Of a stretch of DNA of 64,000 bases, positions 34,404 to 45,788 are shown piece after piece (the stretch's first letter is position 1; each line of letters begins with the position of its first letter). Source of the stretch: Serripes groenlandicus (taxonomy: Eukaryota > Mollusca > Bivalvia > Cardiida > Cardiidae). Both the position numbers and the translations under genes were made by a program. The notes below the pieces were generated by a model that searched no databases, was not told where the DNA came from, and worked only from the letters and a program-made list of their open reading frames with translations. The stretch spans positions 28,653,627 to 28,717,626 of the forward strand of contig JASEVX010000006.1 of assembly GCA_031761405.1 (NCBI GenBank), written 5' to 3'.

Positions 34404-34561
34404 TATCTGGAGAGTTAAAGGAACGAAACTGATAGCTTCTTCAGGCTTGGTTTAAAGGATGTCAGATAAAGCATTACACGCATATTTCTAGATAAAAAGT
34501 GGAGGCGGGGGTGAACAAGTCTTGTCTTCGTTATATGTCTCTTCTTCCCAATCCAAACACT

Positions 34562-34622
34562 ATGTTGTGGGTACTCAAAAGAATCGTCTCAATGAGACGA
34601 TTCTTTTGAGTACCTACAACAT
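34562..34622. repeat. Near-perfect 61-bp palindrome
   Basis: Arms of 30 bp with one mismatch and a single central base. The left arm begins ATGTTGTGGGTACTCAAAAG. Confidence 0.92.
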
Positions 34623-35056
34623 TGGTTTTGAAGGTCATGACATAATTTAAGACCAGAAATAAACCACCTAACTAAAGTTAAAAGTATAACAATGTCTGAA
34701 TGTATATTAGTTGCTAAAGGTTAAAAGGGGTTTTGATGTTTCTCCATAAAGATGTCACGTGAGTGAACAAAGCGATATTTGAAGTTACTTTGCCGCATTC
34801 ATCATGATTGTTTTTCTTTCAAAATGCTACAAAGTAAAATTCGAATATCGCATTATTCATCAGGTTACACAGAGAAATTGTGCATTGAAACCCATTTCTC
34901 AAGACCCCCATAAAAACGGACACAATGTGTTAACGCGAATAACAAATTATATTTCCGCGGAAACTCAATCAAACAGAAATCAAACTGCTAGTTCGAGCGG
35001 AATTTATTTGAGCTTCAAAAGTGGTTATTATTGTAAGGTGTGCGATAACTGATTCT

Positions 35057-35289
35057 GTTAAGCCTTTCCCACATACAACAAATCTACAGCAAACGACTTT
35101 GAAATCATCTAGGTAAAATATGGGAAACATTTATAAATGAGAGTATAATTAAAGAATTGAGTCTAAAAAGTGACTTATCATGAAAAGACTAAAATGCCCA
35201 TCATGTGCGATGTCTTCAATGCCCACAATGTTTTCAAAAGAAGTGTGTTGCAGAGGCGTCAGCAAGCGTGTGTGTAAGGGATAGGGTTA
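35057..35289. mobile_element. Family H copy
   Basis: TTAAGCCTTTCCCACATACA at the left, GTGTAAGGGATAGGGTTA at the right; middle diverged. Confidence 0.65.
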
Positions 35290-35360
35290 CAACCATACAC
35301 GCCTGAATGTGACTGTCATATGTCCGAAAGCGGCATGAAATAGCGTTCTCAAAAGAAATG

Positions 35361-35816
35361 CATGTACCTGAACTCCATGACAATACTTGTACATGAACTC
35401 CATGACAATACATGTACCTAAACTCCATGACAGTACACGTACCTGAACTCCATGACAATACACGTACCTGAACTCCATGACAATACATGTACCTGAACTC
35501 CATGACAATACATGTACCTAAACTCCATGACAATACATGTACCTAACCTCCATGACAATACATGTACATGAACTCCATGACAATACATGTACCTGAACTC
35601 CATGACAATACATGTACCTAAACCCCATGACAATACATGTACCTAAACCCCATGACAATACATGTACCTGAACTCCATAACAATACATGTACCTGAACTC
35701 CATGACAATACATGTACCTGAACTCAATGACAATGCTTGTAGCTGAACTCCATGACAATACATGTACCTGAACTCCGTGACAATACATGTACCTGAACTC
35801 CATGACAATACAAGTA
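35361..35816. repeat. 25-bp minisatellite, ~18 units
   Basis: Unit ACCTGAACTCCATGACAATA plus CATGT. Because 25 is not a multiple of three, the array reads open in long frames on the minus strand. Those frames are artefacts. Confidence 0.97.
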
Positions 35817-35837
35817 AAACACTTCTTTTTGAATACA

Positions 35838-36104
35838 TATGAGCCGTTCTACGAGAAAACTAGCATTATGGAATCTGCGTAATATATCGACCCAGATCAG
35901 CCTGCGCAGTCCGCGCAGGCTAACCTGGGCCGACACATTCCGTCTCGTAGGGATAGAGGTATAGAGTAAAGATTCCTGAAACTCAAAATCCAAAGGAGGC
36001 GAATAAGTTACTGCTCGGATTAGCCTGCGCGGCATGCTTAGGCTGATCCGGATCGTTACTTTACGCAGAGTCAATAATGTTGGTTTTCTCACGGAACGGC
36101 TCAT
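35838..36104 (+). mobile_element. Family S MITE, full length
   Basis: Left TATGAGCCGTTCTACGAGAA, right TTTTCTCACGGAACGGCTCA. It begins only about 20 bp after the minisatellite. Confidence 0.85.
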
Positions 36105-37600
36105 ATATATACATCTCCTCGTGATTTTTAAGTCCGATACATTGTTATTGGCATTGAATTAATACAGGTACGTATTGATAACTTGCATGACGATACTTCA
36201 GTGATCAAGTTTCAAGTTTTTTTTCAAATTTCAGCAGAAGGTCATAGACCCATGTGGTAAGTAAAGCATACAACAGTGAAACATACACAATGATACAACA
36301 ACACATTGGTATATACATGTGCTCATATATACATTTTCATTGTAGCAATTCGTTGCATATACACGCTTGTTTAGATGTTCCTAAATACATACATATAAAC
36401 ATGCTTGTACACATATGCATGCTGTCCATACGCAAGCAAGACACGAGATGAAAACTGAATTTAAATGTAAGGACATATATTAGCAAATATTAAACATATC
36501 AACAGTTATGATAAGACAATTTATATGTCACAATGCATTTATGTGAACCATATGTTATCAATGGTATTTAATTAATACATTTCTTCGAATATATATCTGA
36601 AGTAAGAGTGGAAGCTATTGTATTTATAATTCAATAAGCCATAGTGATTAAATTACCTTGATAGTTTGGTCTCAAACTTAAATTATATAATGCTAATGTT
36701 GCATGATAAGCATTGTAGAAAAACGGATAATCATGCATAGATTTGAAAGTATATAAATCAGCTTATAAAGTGTGTCAAAGTTGCTTGAAACCGAAATCAA
36801 TTAAAGGGCGACAACTCAATAATACAAAAGTCAAAATTTCGTACAAAGATGACATGCAACAGTTGCCTTTTGGTAGTGGAGTTTACCATAACCTATCAAT
36901 TTTTTTTTTTTTTTTTTTTTTATGTATATGATTTCATAAAATATTACGGAAAGTACATGTACATGTACGCTCGAACAGCAAAGAAATACCACATTTCCTC
37001 ACATATAGATGTACATAAGACACAGGACTTTTTAAAAGGTACTTAATCCTTTTTTTCAGCATCTGCCAGGTTTGCATACACAGATTGTAGAGCTTCACTG
37101 ACTTGGGTCTTTATATCGTCTATAAGCCACCACACATCGACATAATCTCCGATTATGTACGAGTGCCATTGACAAAGAAAGGGAAACTTTAAAAGGAAAA
37201 GAACACGAACAATGAACAAAAAAAAAGAAGAAAAAATAAATAAGCAATGAGGATAACGATCGAGCAAAAAAAGAAGCAACAGTACAGTGAAGCAAGCTTA
37301 AATTGTTTTGTTTCCAAAAGAGAAACATTTTCCAAGTATTTTGGAATTTAAAACATGACGCTATCGGCGTAAGGTCAGGAGAAACCAATTCTTTACGCCG
37401 TCAAGTGTAACAATATTTTGAATTTACGAAGCGGTTATGCAAACTGAAATCGGAATCCATTCCTAATCTATCATAACTGTCCAAATAGAAAACTTGGAAT
37501 ATAACGGCATGTTTTTTCCATTTGATTAATCATGTCGTGGAGACAGAATTCTCGCAGAATCAAACCAAGTAAATAAAACTCACCGAAACAATCGTTTCGA
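36105..37600. other. No gene recognised
   Basis: AT-rich with a 22-base T-run at 36900-36921. A 97-codon minus frame (37095-37388) is Phe/Ser/Leu-rich and looks like chance. Confidence 0.3.
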
Positions 37601-37996
37601 AGATGTAAGAGTTGGATAGTATCCAGTCTTACAAATGATAGAGTCGCGTCTAGCAAAATGGCGTCTTGTTTAAATTGCGTAGATTGACAACTTGGCATGT
37701 GAGCATGCGCAAACGCATACTACCAAAAGGCTCCAGTTTCTTATTTTATTTTATCAACTTAGTCGGGTAGATATTTCACGCAGAGTCCACAATGAAGTGA
37801 AGACCCGTATGCATAGGATCATCAGAGCATTCACTGACTGTCTTTATAAAGACATAGACTAGAGGTTTTACAAATATAACTGTGTCGCGACTAGTGGTTT
37901 AAGAGTTTCTCAGTACACAGAAGAAGTATTGTTTGCGAAAAGTGAAGATACGTATGCGTAGAATCATCAGTTCATTTACTGACCTCCTGTGTTATA

Positions 37997-38228
37997 TATG
38001 AGCCGTTCCACGAGATAATCAACATTATGGACTCTGCGTAGTTAATCCGGATCGACACATTCCGTCTCAGGAGGAGAGATGTATAGATTAATGATTCCCG
38101 AAAACAGAAAAATCCACAGGAGTCGAAAAGTGGTTGTCCGGGTTAGCCTTCACGGCATGTCTAGACTGATCCGGGTCGATACTTTACGCAGACTTCACGA
38201 TGTTGGTTTTCTCGTCAAACGGCTCATA
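37997..38228 (+). mobile_element. Family S MITE, internal deletion
   Basis: TATGAGCCGTTCCACGAGAT to CTCGTCAAACGGCTCAT. The first inner hairpin is deleted (CTCTGCGTAGTTAATCCGG). Confidence 0.75.
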
Positions 38229-38578
38229 TATATATAAGGTTATTTTGAAATATAACTACGGCGCGTCTAACGGTTAAGGATCTTGATGTATCTGTGGACA
38301 GAGAAAAACTCTTACAAATGATTGCGCCGCGTCTATCAAAATGGAGTCTTGCTGCAATTTCAAATAGTGAAAAATTTGGTTTGCCTTTACATAAGCACAG
38401 TATCACCTTATACCTCAATATCCGCCGATATTTTATATATGTACCAAAATGATTGGTTTTGCAAATATAATTTAGCCGAGTCCTTCGAAATGGAGTACAG
38501 TTGCAAATGCGAGCCTCGAAGGTTTTGGCGAGACTGTACACGTGCACAGTATCATCAGAGCAATAACTGTCCGTCTAT

Positions 38579-38847
38579 ATATGAGCCATTCAACGAGAAA
38601 ACCAACATAATAGACTCTGCGTAATGTATCGACTCAGATCAGCCTGAAAAATCCGCACAGGCTAATCCGGGTCAACACATTCCGTTTCAGGGGGATAGAG
38701 GTATAGAGTAATGATTCCTGAAACAGAAAATCCACAGGAGGCGAAACGTGTCTGTCCGGCTCAGCATGCAGGGCATGCTTATGCTGATCTGGGTCGATAC
38801 TTCACGCAAAGTCCACAATGTTGGTTTTCTCGTGGGACGGCTCATAT
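38579..38847 (+). mobile_element. Family S MITE, full length
   Basis: TATGAGCCATTCAACGAGAA to TTTTCTCGTGGGACGGCTCA. Confidence 0.85.
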
Positions 38848-38984
38848 TACATATAGCTGCGTCGCGTTTAGCCGTTAAAGGTTGTGTTGCTTCTGCGTAC
38901 AGAGAAGGCTCAGGTGATTCCTATTTTTAAAAATAAAGTTCCGAATATCCCCATTTTCTATTGATACATCCTTCTCCAAATGGG

Positions 38985-39178
38985 GAGGCATTTAATCGAA
39001 TATGTAGCAACTTTTGAAAACCTTGTGACAAAAGGAGAATTTCCTTATGTTAAGCAATTTCTCCTTTTCTCACTATGTGTTCAACTCTATTGAATAAGCA
39101 TACGCTATGGTTTCAATATTGTTGCCTAGAATGTTGCAAAGTCGTTTTCTGTATTCATTTTAATACTGAAAAGGGTAA
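38985..39178. mobile_element. Family H copy, ends decayed
   Basis: ACCTTGTGACAAAAGGAGAA and TTTCTCCTTTTCTCACTATG form the inner hairpin; AAAAGGGTAAA remains at the right. Confidence 0.55.
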
Positions 39179-40030
39179 AAAAACCACGAAGATCAGTTTT
39201 CGTATGAATGCGGTAATAAAATAAAAAAGATTTCATGCTTCATTAACGATTGGCTGTATCTTTCAGAAAACATTATTCGATAATTATAAATATATCGATT
39301 TCAGTAACATTTCATCACGTAGTGTTTTGTATTGATCGGTGTTACATGTACGTTCGATCCAATCCAATCATGTCTTTCTGTTGCCAGCAGAATTGTATAT
39401 ATGTCTGGATAACGGAACGGATGTATTTTATATGGAGTGTCACACAAAAACCGACCTTAAGTGGTTTTAAAATGCTATGTATCACGTGACAATGCTTGTA
39501 TCCGGTATAATATACCCATTACGTTTTTCTATATATGTTACATGTGTAATATAACATGACCAAATCACTATTTTTGTATTCATCCGCGAATGTTTACAAA
39601 ATGGCTGAGAACGTGTATCCGGTTAATACAAACGTCACGATAGATGAACGAGTTAAAGGAACCATTATCGGTCATACAAATATTGTTTCGATAAATTACA
39701 GTTTATTAAGTGTATTAAGTATTACATGTTGGGACTATTTTGTGACCGCGAAAACCCGATTTTCTTTGTGTGTTTCGTCATGTGATGAAAAGAATCTGAC
39801 ATTCGTTGTTATCTCATAAAGTTTTATTAAACTCGTCCAAGAAATTTGAAATTAAGCTCGCCAAAGGCTCGCCTAATAACACATTTTTTTAACTCGTTTA
39901 ATAAAACTTTAAATGAAATGAAAACTCATGATATAATTAATATTTTGTTATAACCGTTCTCTAGAGACTAAAGATGTGCCACAGTCGCATGGCACTCATT
40001 GTTTTCATTATTAATACAGAAACTCTAATG
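39179..40030. other. No gene recognised
   Basis: Two 79- and 87-codon frames without family features. Near 39815-39925, TAAAGTTTTATTAAACTCGT and AACTCGTTTAATAAAACTTT form an inverted repeat around a GCTCGCCAAAGGCTCGCC centre. Confidence 0.35.
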
Positions 40031-40035
40031 CATGT

Positions 40036-40377
40036 CAGGGGCGTAGCTCCCTTTAGGCACTATAGGCACGTGCCTACACATGTTTTCTAAACATGCTCCA
40101 AAATGCAGCTGCGGCGATACACATCTGCGTAATGTATCGACAAGATCAGCCTGCGCTGTCCGCGCAGACTGATCCGGCCGACACATTCCGTCTAAGAGGG
40201 GATATATAGAGTAGTGATTCCTGAAACAGAAAATCCACAGGAGGCGAACAGTGTATATCCGGGTGCGCCTGTGTGGCATGCTTAGGCTGAAACGGGTCAA
40301 TACGTTACGCATAGTCCACAATGTTGATTTTCTCACGAGTCGTCCTACACATTGATTATTGCCAAGCTACGCCCCTG
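40036..40377 (+). mobile_element. CAGGGGCGTAGC element, full length, 5-bp target-site duplication
   Basis: CAGGGGCGTAGC and GCTACGCCCCTG at the ends, with CATGT at 40031-40035 and 40378-40382. The left arm has its own stretch (GCACGTGCC, AAAATGCAGCTGCGGCGAT) and the rest is family S-like. Terminal motif CAGGGG suggests a hAT-like origin. Confidence 0.82.
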
Positions 40378-40680
40378 CATGTACCATTATAGCATACCAA
40401 CGTATTGTATGTTGGTAAACTAAGTATGTTATAATGTTTTGCCATCAGAACACGGTACAGGTGTACCAGAATACTTGGAAGAAGATATTGCGTTCAGGAA
40501 AGATCTTAATCAGACGGGGTTCAAAGACGCCGGGCAATGCTGATCTAGATCTTCGCTGGTTGAAGAATGCCAAAGGTCGATTTTCGAGTGATGTGGCCGA
40601 GACAGAAACGTTATTGATAAACGCGTTCTCTTTACTCTCTCCCGCTTCCTGTACAATGATATCTTCTTATTTAAATTTCG

Positions 40681-40940
40681 ACCGCCTCGGTTGTGTAGTT
40701 GTAGAGCGTGCGCTTCGGTTTCGGGAGGTAGTGGATTCGATCCCAACACAAGTCATACCAAACACTTTAAATAATGGCAGTAATCGCAGCCCTCCGTGAC
40801 GCTCAGGGTTATGGGGTTAGTATTAGGACTTACCGACTGGTGTCAGGATAAATGGACCAGTAGTATTTTACCTACTAAACGTCTTGATATAACTGGCTTT
40901 TTTCTATAGCAGCGTACAAAACCAAACAATCAATCAATCA
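40681..40940 (+). mobile_element. SINE family A, full length
   Basis: ACCGCCTCGGTTGTGTAGTT (A box region), GTGGATTCGATCCC (B box), CTGGTGTCAGGATAAATGG, tail CAATCAATCAATCA. It is flanked by a diverged ~40-bp direct repeat (40639-40679 and 40940-40980, CTTCCTGTACAATGATATC-like). Confidence 0.88.
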
Positions 40941-41150
40941 CTCGCTCCCTGTACTATGCGATCTTCTTATGTACATTTCATATTTTATAATACGTGAGGA
41001 TATTTTTTATTGAAAACGTTTTAAAGAGCCGGTAGTAAGTGATATCACAATACAACTGTGATGAATTGTGTAAAGTTCGATTATATTTAATTGGAACTGG
41101 ATATGAAATGTAGAAGCCGGTAAAAAAAAAGTCTACGAAACGAGGTTCAC

Positions 41151-41400
41151 ATATCGAGGGCTTGGCGTGAAACGGTTGTAACAAAAAACCTATTTTGAAA
41201 ACCTTGGTTTAGGGGCAATTTTGACCCTTTTGTAAACAATGCAAATTTAGGTGCCATTGCTCAGAACGAGCAATGGCACCTAAATTTCCATTGTTTACAA
41301 AAAAAATGATTTAACACTTATAAAGACTTTATGACGAGGTGATTAACCTTGGTAAAAAAAAATACCAATTTTAGTTACAACCGTTTCACGCCAAGCCCTT
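41151..41400 (+). mobile_element. Family G MITE, copy 2
   Basis: ATATCGAGGGCTTGGCGTG at the left and CGTTTCACGCCAAGCCC at the right. The last bases (TCGATAT) are lost. Confidence 0.8.
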
Positions 41401-41574
41401 ATGTCTAATTATGTTCTTGTGAGCCCGAATGATCTAACGAACTAAAATGGTCAATTAAGTGATAAATCTGTAGGAAAGTGTAAAGAGCGTAGGCCTCGAA
41501 AGAGAAATCAAGTGAAGTCTCCGGTTGGACTTTAAATATTGAAGTCGAGGCTACCCTTTTTTCTTTTGCTGGGT

Positions 41575-41652
41575 AGTGAGCAAGACACACTGACTAGCAA
41601 ACGTCGTGATATCAGTACAATACTGTTGAAAGCGGCGTTTAACATCGTAAAT
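41575..41652 (+). mobile_element. SINE tail fragment (family A/B type)
   Basis: CGTCGTGATATCAGTACAAT and ACTGTTGAAAGCGGCGTTTA. Confidence 0.45.
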
Positions 41653-41782
41653 ATATATATATGCAATGCAGCATTGCCATTACAACCAGTAAAATACATG
41701 TACATATATATGCAAAGGTTATCAAGGTCTTGAGGATGTTCTATACATGGTTATAAAGTAGATACCGCTTTAAATTGACCTT

Positions 41783-41860
41783 TGCATGATGCAGACGACA
41801 TTTGACTTGCTAGTAGCAAGCAACCTTTGAAAAACATTGTGGGGAAAAAGAGAAATTGGT
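41783..41860 (+). mobile_element. Family H fragment
   Basis: GATGCAGACGACATTTGACT, then GAAAAACATTGTGGGGAAAA. Confidence 0.4.
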
Positions 41861-42114
41861 TTAAAAAATTATCCATTCCTTTTCCAAGAATCTATCAAAT
41901 CATACATCAACTATCCGAACAATGTTTTCAAATCCGTGTCAAAATCATGCATCGATTAGAGTTAGAGACGCGGTATGTTCTGCTACGAGAAAGAATGGAT
42001 TTAATTGACAGAAACAAGAACCCCAATATGAGGAGACAAATTACAGACACATTGAGAATTGAATCTGAACTAATATCATTATACCATCACCAGAGCTTTG
42101 TTTTGTATCGTTAG
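41861..42114 (+). other. Open frame of unknown status
   Basis: A frame of about 85 codons, rich in Arg/Leu/Glu (HRLELETRYVLLRERMDLID), continues out of an H fragment. It could be a helical chance peptide or an exon remnant. No splice context or family is recognised. Confidence 0.15.
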
Positions 42115-42244
42115 TCGAGCGATTGGATGTAATTGGGCAGAAAACAGACATGACCTGATTTTGTTGATGTCACATGAAATCGGGGTGATACGTTGTTTCA
42201 TTTGACGCATCTGCAGCAGATGACTTTTGCAAACAACTTTGATA

Positions 42245-43444
42245 AACAAGAGTTGTCGGAGGACAATATAGCTCGCCTACCAGGGCCATCGTCTATCAGG
42301 GCCTACTTCAGAACAGTTATAGCATTAGGTAAAGTCAAACAGTATCACCTATTGCAAGATAAAACACCTTTTCAATACTTGCATGCAAATGTTAACCAAG
42401 TCCATAAATGTCCTTTTGGGCCTTTAAATTTGTAAGTTTATTTATATACGATAAGCAACAGCTTACACAGTGTCTGAGAAAAGGCCTTGCACGCAAAGGT
42501 TTGACCAAAATTCTAAGTCCAAAAAGGGGCACAATTCAGTCAAAATCCATTCAAGAGTTATGGGACTTGACATACAAGGTCATCTAATGATCCGGAATAC
42601 GTGTGTGAAGTTTCAAAGCAACAGCATATACAGTGTCTGATAAAAGGCCTTGCACGCAAAGGTTTGACCAAAATTGTAAGTCCAAAAACGGGCACAATTT
42701 GGTAAAAATCCATTCCTAAGTTATGGGACTTGACATACAAGGTCACCTAATGACCCTGAATAAGTGTGTGAAGTTTCAAAGCAACAGCATACACAGTGAC
42801 TGAGAAAAGGCCTTGCAAGCAAAGGTTTGACCAAAATTCTAAGTCCAAAAGGGAGCACAATTCAGTCAAAATCCATTCCAGAGTTATGGGACTTGACATA
42901 CAAGGTTATCTAATGACCCTGAATAGGTGTGTGAAGTTTCAAAGCATCAGCATGCACAGTGTCTGAAAAGAAGCCTTGCACACAAAGGTTTGACCAAAAT
43001 ACTAAGTCCAAAAAGGGGCACAATTTGGTAAAAATCCATTCCAGAGTTATGGGACTTGACATACAAGGTCACCTAATGACCCTGAATAATTGTGTGAAGT
43101 TTGAAAGCAACAGCATACACAGTGTCTGAGAAAAGGCCTTGCACGCAAAGGTTTGACCAAATTTCTAAGTCCAAAAAGGGGCACAATTCAGTCAAAAATC
43201 CATTCCAGAGTTATGGGACTTGACATACAAGGTCCCCTAATGATCCTGAATAAGTGTGTCAAGTTTCAAAGCAACAGCATACACAGTGTCTGAGAAAAGG
43301 CCTTGCACGCAAAGGTTTGACCAAACTGGCAACGCGGACGCCAACGCCAACACCAACGCCAACGCCAACGCCAACGCCAACACCAACGCGGACGCCGGGG
43401 TGATAACATAAGCTCCCCTATTTCTTCGAATAGGCGAGCTAAAA
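42245..43444 (+). mobile_element. Pearl/HINE-like element with 163-bp tandem core
   Basis: Begins AACAAGAGTTGTCGGAGGAC with ATATAGCTCGCC close by and ends GAATAGGCGAGCT. Five 163-bp units start at about 42455, 42618, 42781, 42944 and 43107, with a partial unit at 43271. They are followed by an (AACGCC)n tract (43330-43395) and a terminal hairpin. A tandem core with a microsatellite near the 3' end is the plan of bivalve pearl elements, thought to be non-autonomous Helitron relatives. No coding capacity. Confidence 0.8.
43330..43395 (+). repeat. (CCAACG)n hexanucleotide tract
   Basis: AACGCCAACGCC-type repeats; its open frames (Trp/Arg-rich on the minus strand) are artefacts. Confidence 0.95.
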
Positions 43445-43936
43445 ATAAAAGTCGCTCATTATTAGCATTTTCTTCTTTTGCCTCATTATTTTCCAACTCT
43501 GTTCAATGATACTACTATCATTTATATAGAGATATATTCATATTTGTGCAGAATCTTTTTCCAAAGTAGGCTGCTGCAGATTTGATCGGGAGAGGTACAC
43601 ATTACATAGACGTTACCACTTGGACTGCTGGAACCGATGTTTTGAAGCCTGTGTCACCGGTATGGAGCCAGGTCAGAAGGCGAATCCGCGTCGCTTGACA
43701 CAGACGACTTTGTCCCGTTTTCGAACTGTTGTAACGGCTATACTAAAAGAGATGTTTCGTAAAAAGCAAGACTTTTCGTTGCAAGATAAGGTGAACCTGA
43801 ATAATCATCTATAAAGTTCTCCGGGGAAAATATGCACACAAGAAAGTGCAATTTTATATCAATATGTTGAAATTATTTTTGTAATTTAATACAGATTTTA
43901 ATTTGATTCTACATCCACCATATTCTTTTGATTAAG

Positions 43937-44163
43937 TAACCCTTTCTCACATATAGACGCTTTCTGATACCTCTGCAGCAGACGACTTGTGATAATTTTG
44001 TGACAAAAAAAGAAATTGCTCAAAACGAGCAATTTCTCCTTTTGACACAATGTTTTCAACTCTATGTAATAAGTATATATTCATTTAAGGAGATTTTACA
44101 TATTAATGTTGAGATGATTTCAAAGTCGTCTGCTGCAGATTTCTTGTATTTCTGAAATAGTAA
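43937..44163. mobile_element. Family H copy, long perfect hairpin
   Basis: TAACCCTTTCTCACATATAG at the left. The inner hairpin AGAAATTGCTCAAAACGAGC is followed by AATTTCTCCTTTTGACAC. Right CAAAGTCGTCTGCTGCAG. Confidence 0.8.
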
Positions 44164-44259
44164 TTTAATCATACATCAGTCAAGATTCACTGTTATTGCA
44201 CAAAATCCTATCTGCGTGTACAAAAGGACATGTTACAAATTAGACTTTTAACTGTATTC

Positions 44260-44511
44260 ATATCGATGGCTTGGCGTGAAACAGTTGTAAGTAGAATTGG
44301 TATTTTGTTACCAAGGTTAATCACCTCGACATAAAGTCTTTAAAAGCGTTAAATCATTTTTCTTGGTAAACAATGGAAATTTAGGTGCCATTGCTCGTTG
44401 AGCAATGGCACCTAAATTTGCATTGTTTACAAAGGGGTCAAAATTGCCACTAAACCAAGGTTTTCAAAATAGGTTTTTAGTTACAACCGTTTCACGCAAA
44501 GCCCTCGATAT
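44260..44511 (-). mobile_element. Family G MITE, copy 3 (opposite orientation)
   Basis: ATATCGATGGCTTGGCGTG at the left and CGTTTCACGCAAAGCCC plus TCGATAT at the right. The asymmetric GAGGTGATTAACC block is at the opposite end relative to copies 1 and 2. Confidence 0.82.
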
Positions 44512-44844
44512 TGAGTGTGGTTTTCGTTTTCATTTTAAACATCAACACATCAATAACAGATAAGGAAGTTAGTATAGTTGAGATCTAAAGGGACTGATTT
44601 TTATGCAAATATTTGGGTCGAAAATTACTTCAGTCTTCATTTGAAGTCAAAACGAAACAAACACAATTAGATTTGATTCCACTTTAGTAGTGTTTTTATA
44701 GATAGCTCAATTTTAGAGCTGAACACAATCAAGCGTTTCAGCAAATGATGAAAATGTTAGGAATCATTTCCTATTTGATTTTTTTTTATAAAACTAAGTA
44801 TTATTTGCATATTTAGTTTTCAGAGCGAAAATCGCTAGTTAAGT

Positions 44845-44962
44845 TTAGTTTAAACTTATTTATTTTACATCGGTTACGAAACAAGCTTTAACCTTATATT
44901 AATCACGCTCGATGTCAGCTTCTTGGAGACTTAACCAGTACTTGCACCATTAAAGAAGCTGT
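44845..44962 (-). mobile_element. SINE family C tail fragment
   Basis: Complement of GCGTGATTAATATAAG and of the TAAATAAGTTTAAACT tail. Confidence 0.6.
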
Positions 44963-44974
44963 TGGATACTCAAC

Positions 44975-45788
44975 TCAATATTGCTATGGACTTTTCTAAA
45001 TACAAAGCTGGACAAGTCCATTTTAAAAAATTGAAAAAAAAAATGGTCAACCTGTATGGTTGAGAAGGGATTATACAAGTCGTATTTAATAAATTATTAT
45101 TCGAGTTTTAAAAAATAATGCTTCGTTAAACCTCATTATCACCAAACTGTCTAAATGGCATCTCCCCCATGGCTGAATGAGCGATCATTCTGCTGAATTA
45201 TGCTCGTCTCATTGGCGAATTTGTACTTAGAAATATGAATAAATGATATTAAGGTCCTTCATTATCACATCATGTTTTCGCTACAATGCATGTGGTAATG
45301 TAGTTTAGACGCGTCAAGCCACAAAAGGGACATGTTACATTTGCCAACAGTAAAGACTCAGACGAGCCTGTGTGTATGTAAAGGTTTACCTGAGCTTTCA
45401 CTTCCCGGTTACACGTACTATTTGCTTGCAAGATAATAGATGTATATACATGTCTAGATTCTTTGATTTCATATATCATATGTGTAATGATGTAAAGTCG
45501 AAATGAAGAACGCTTTCCGGCTGACATTGCTTAGTTGTATAAGCAACAACAGTCAACGCAATTACAAGACGTGAGCATCGACAGTCGAAAATATATCTCC
45601 TTGTTTCCGCCTGTGAACAGAGACCAGATTTGACTCTTCCCATGGATGGTCTTTAAACACAGGTTGGACTGTATTTCAGTTCTAATACGTCGGTCAGTTT
45701 ATCTAACCATTTGTTCACTGCTTTTCTAGGACAGCCCGCGTTTTTGGCATTACTAAGAGAAGACAACATATGATATTCCTAGAAATGG
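44975..45788. repeat. Local tandem duplication, unit 1
   Basis: Runs from TATGGACTTTTCTAAATACA to GAAGACAACATATGATATTC. It lacks about 125 bp that unit 2 keeps at 46605-46743. On the minus strand both units have GTGAAAGCTCAG/GTAA, a donor-like site preceded by a shared frame. Confidence 0.82.

Larger units (their letters stand above)
37601..38920. repeat. Local degenerate repeats around two S elements
   Basis: Three related non-S stretches (about 37610-37990, 38245-38576, 38850-38920) share GTCGCGTCTA, AAAATGG.GTCTTG and GTATCATCAG motifs, with S elements between them. This suggests duplication of an S-containing unit. Confidence 0.45.
42198..43600. mobile_element. Family H copy split by a tandem-repeat element
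   Basis: Left part GCATCTGCAGCAGATGACTT to 42244; right part resumes at 43446 with GTCGCTCATTATTAGC, TTTTGCCTCATTATTTTCC, and GGCTGCTGCAGATTTGAT. Removing the insert restores the usual H hairpin order. Confidence 0.75.

Noticed and set aside
35361..35816. CRISPR-like array
   Set aside because: Units are contiguous with no spacers; eukaryotic minisatellite.
35234..35838. Several 60-106-codon minus-strand frames rich in MSWSSGTC/MEFRYMYCHG
   Set aside because: They are readings of the 25-bp minisatellite, which lacks stops in successive frames; no start, codon or flank evidence for a gene.
43266..43496. Trp/Arg-rich minus frame
   Set aside because: Translation of the CCAACG hexanucleotide tract.
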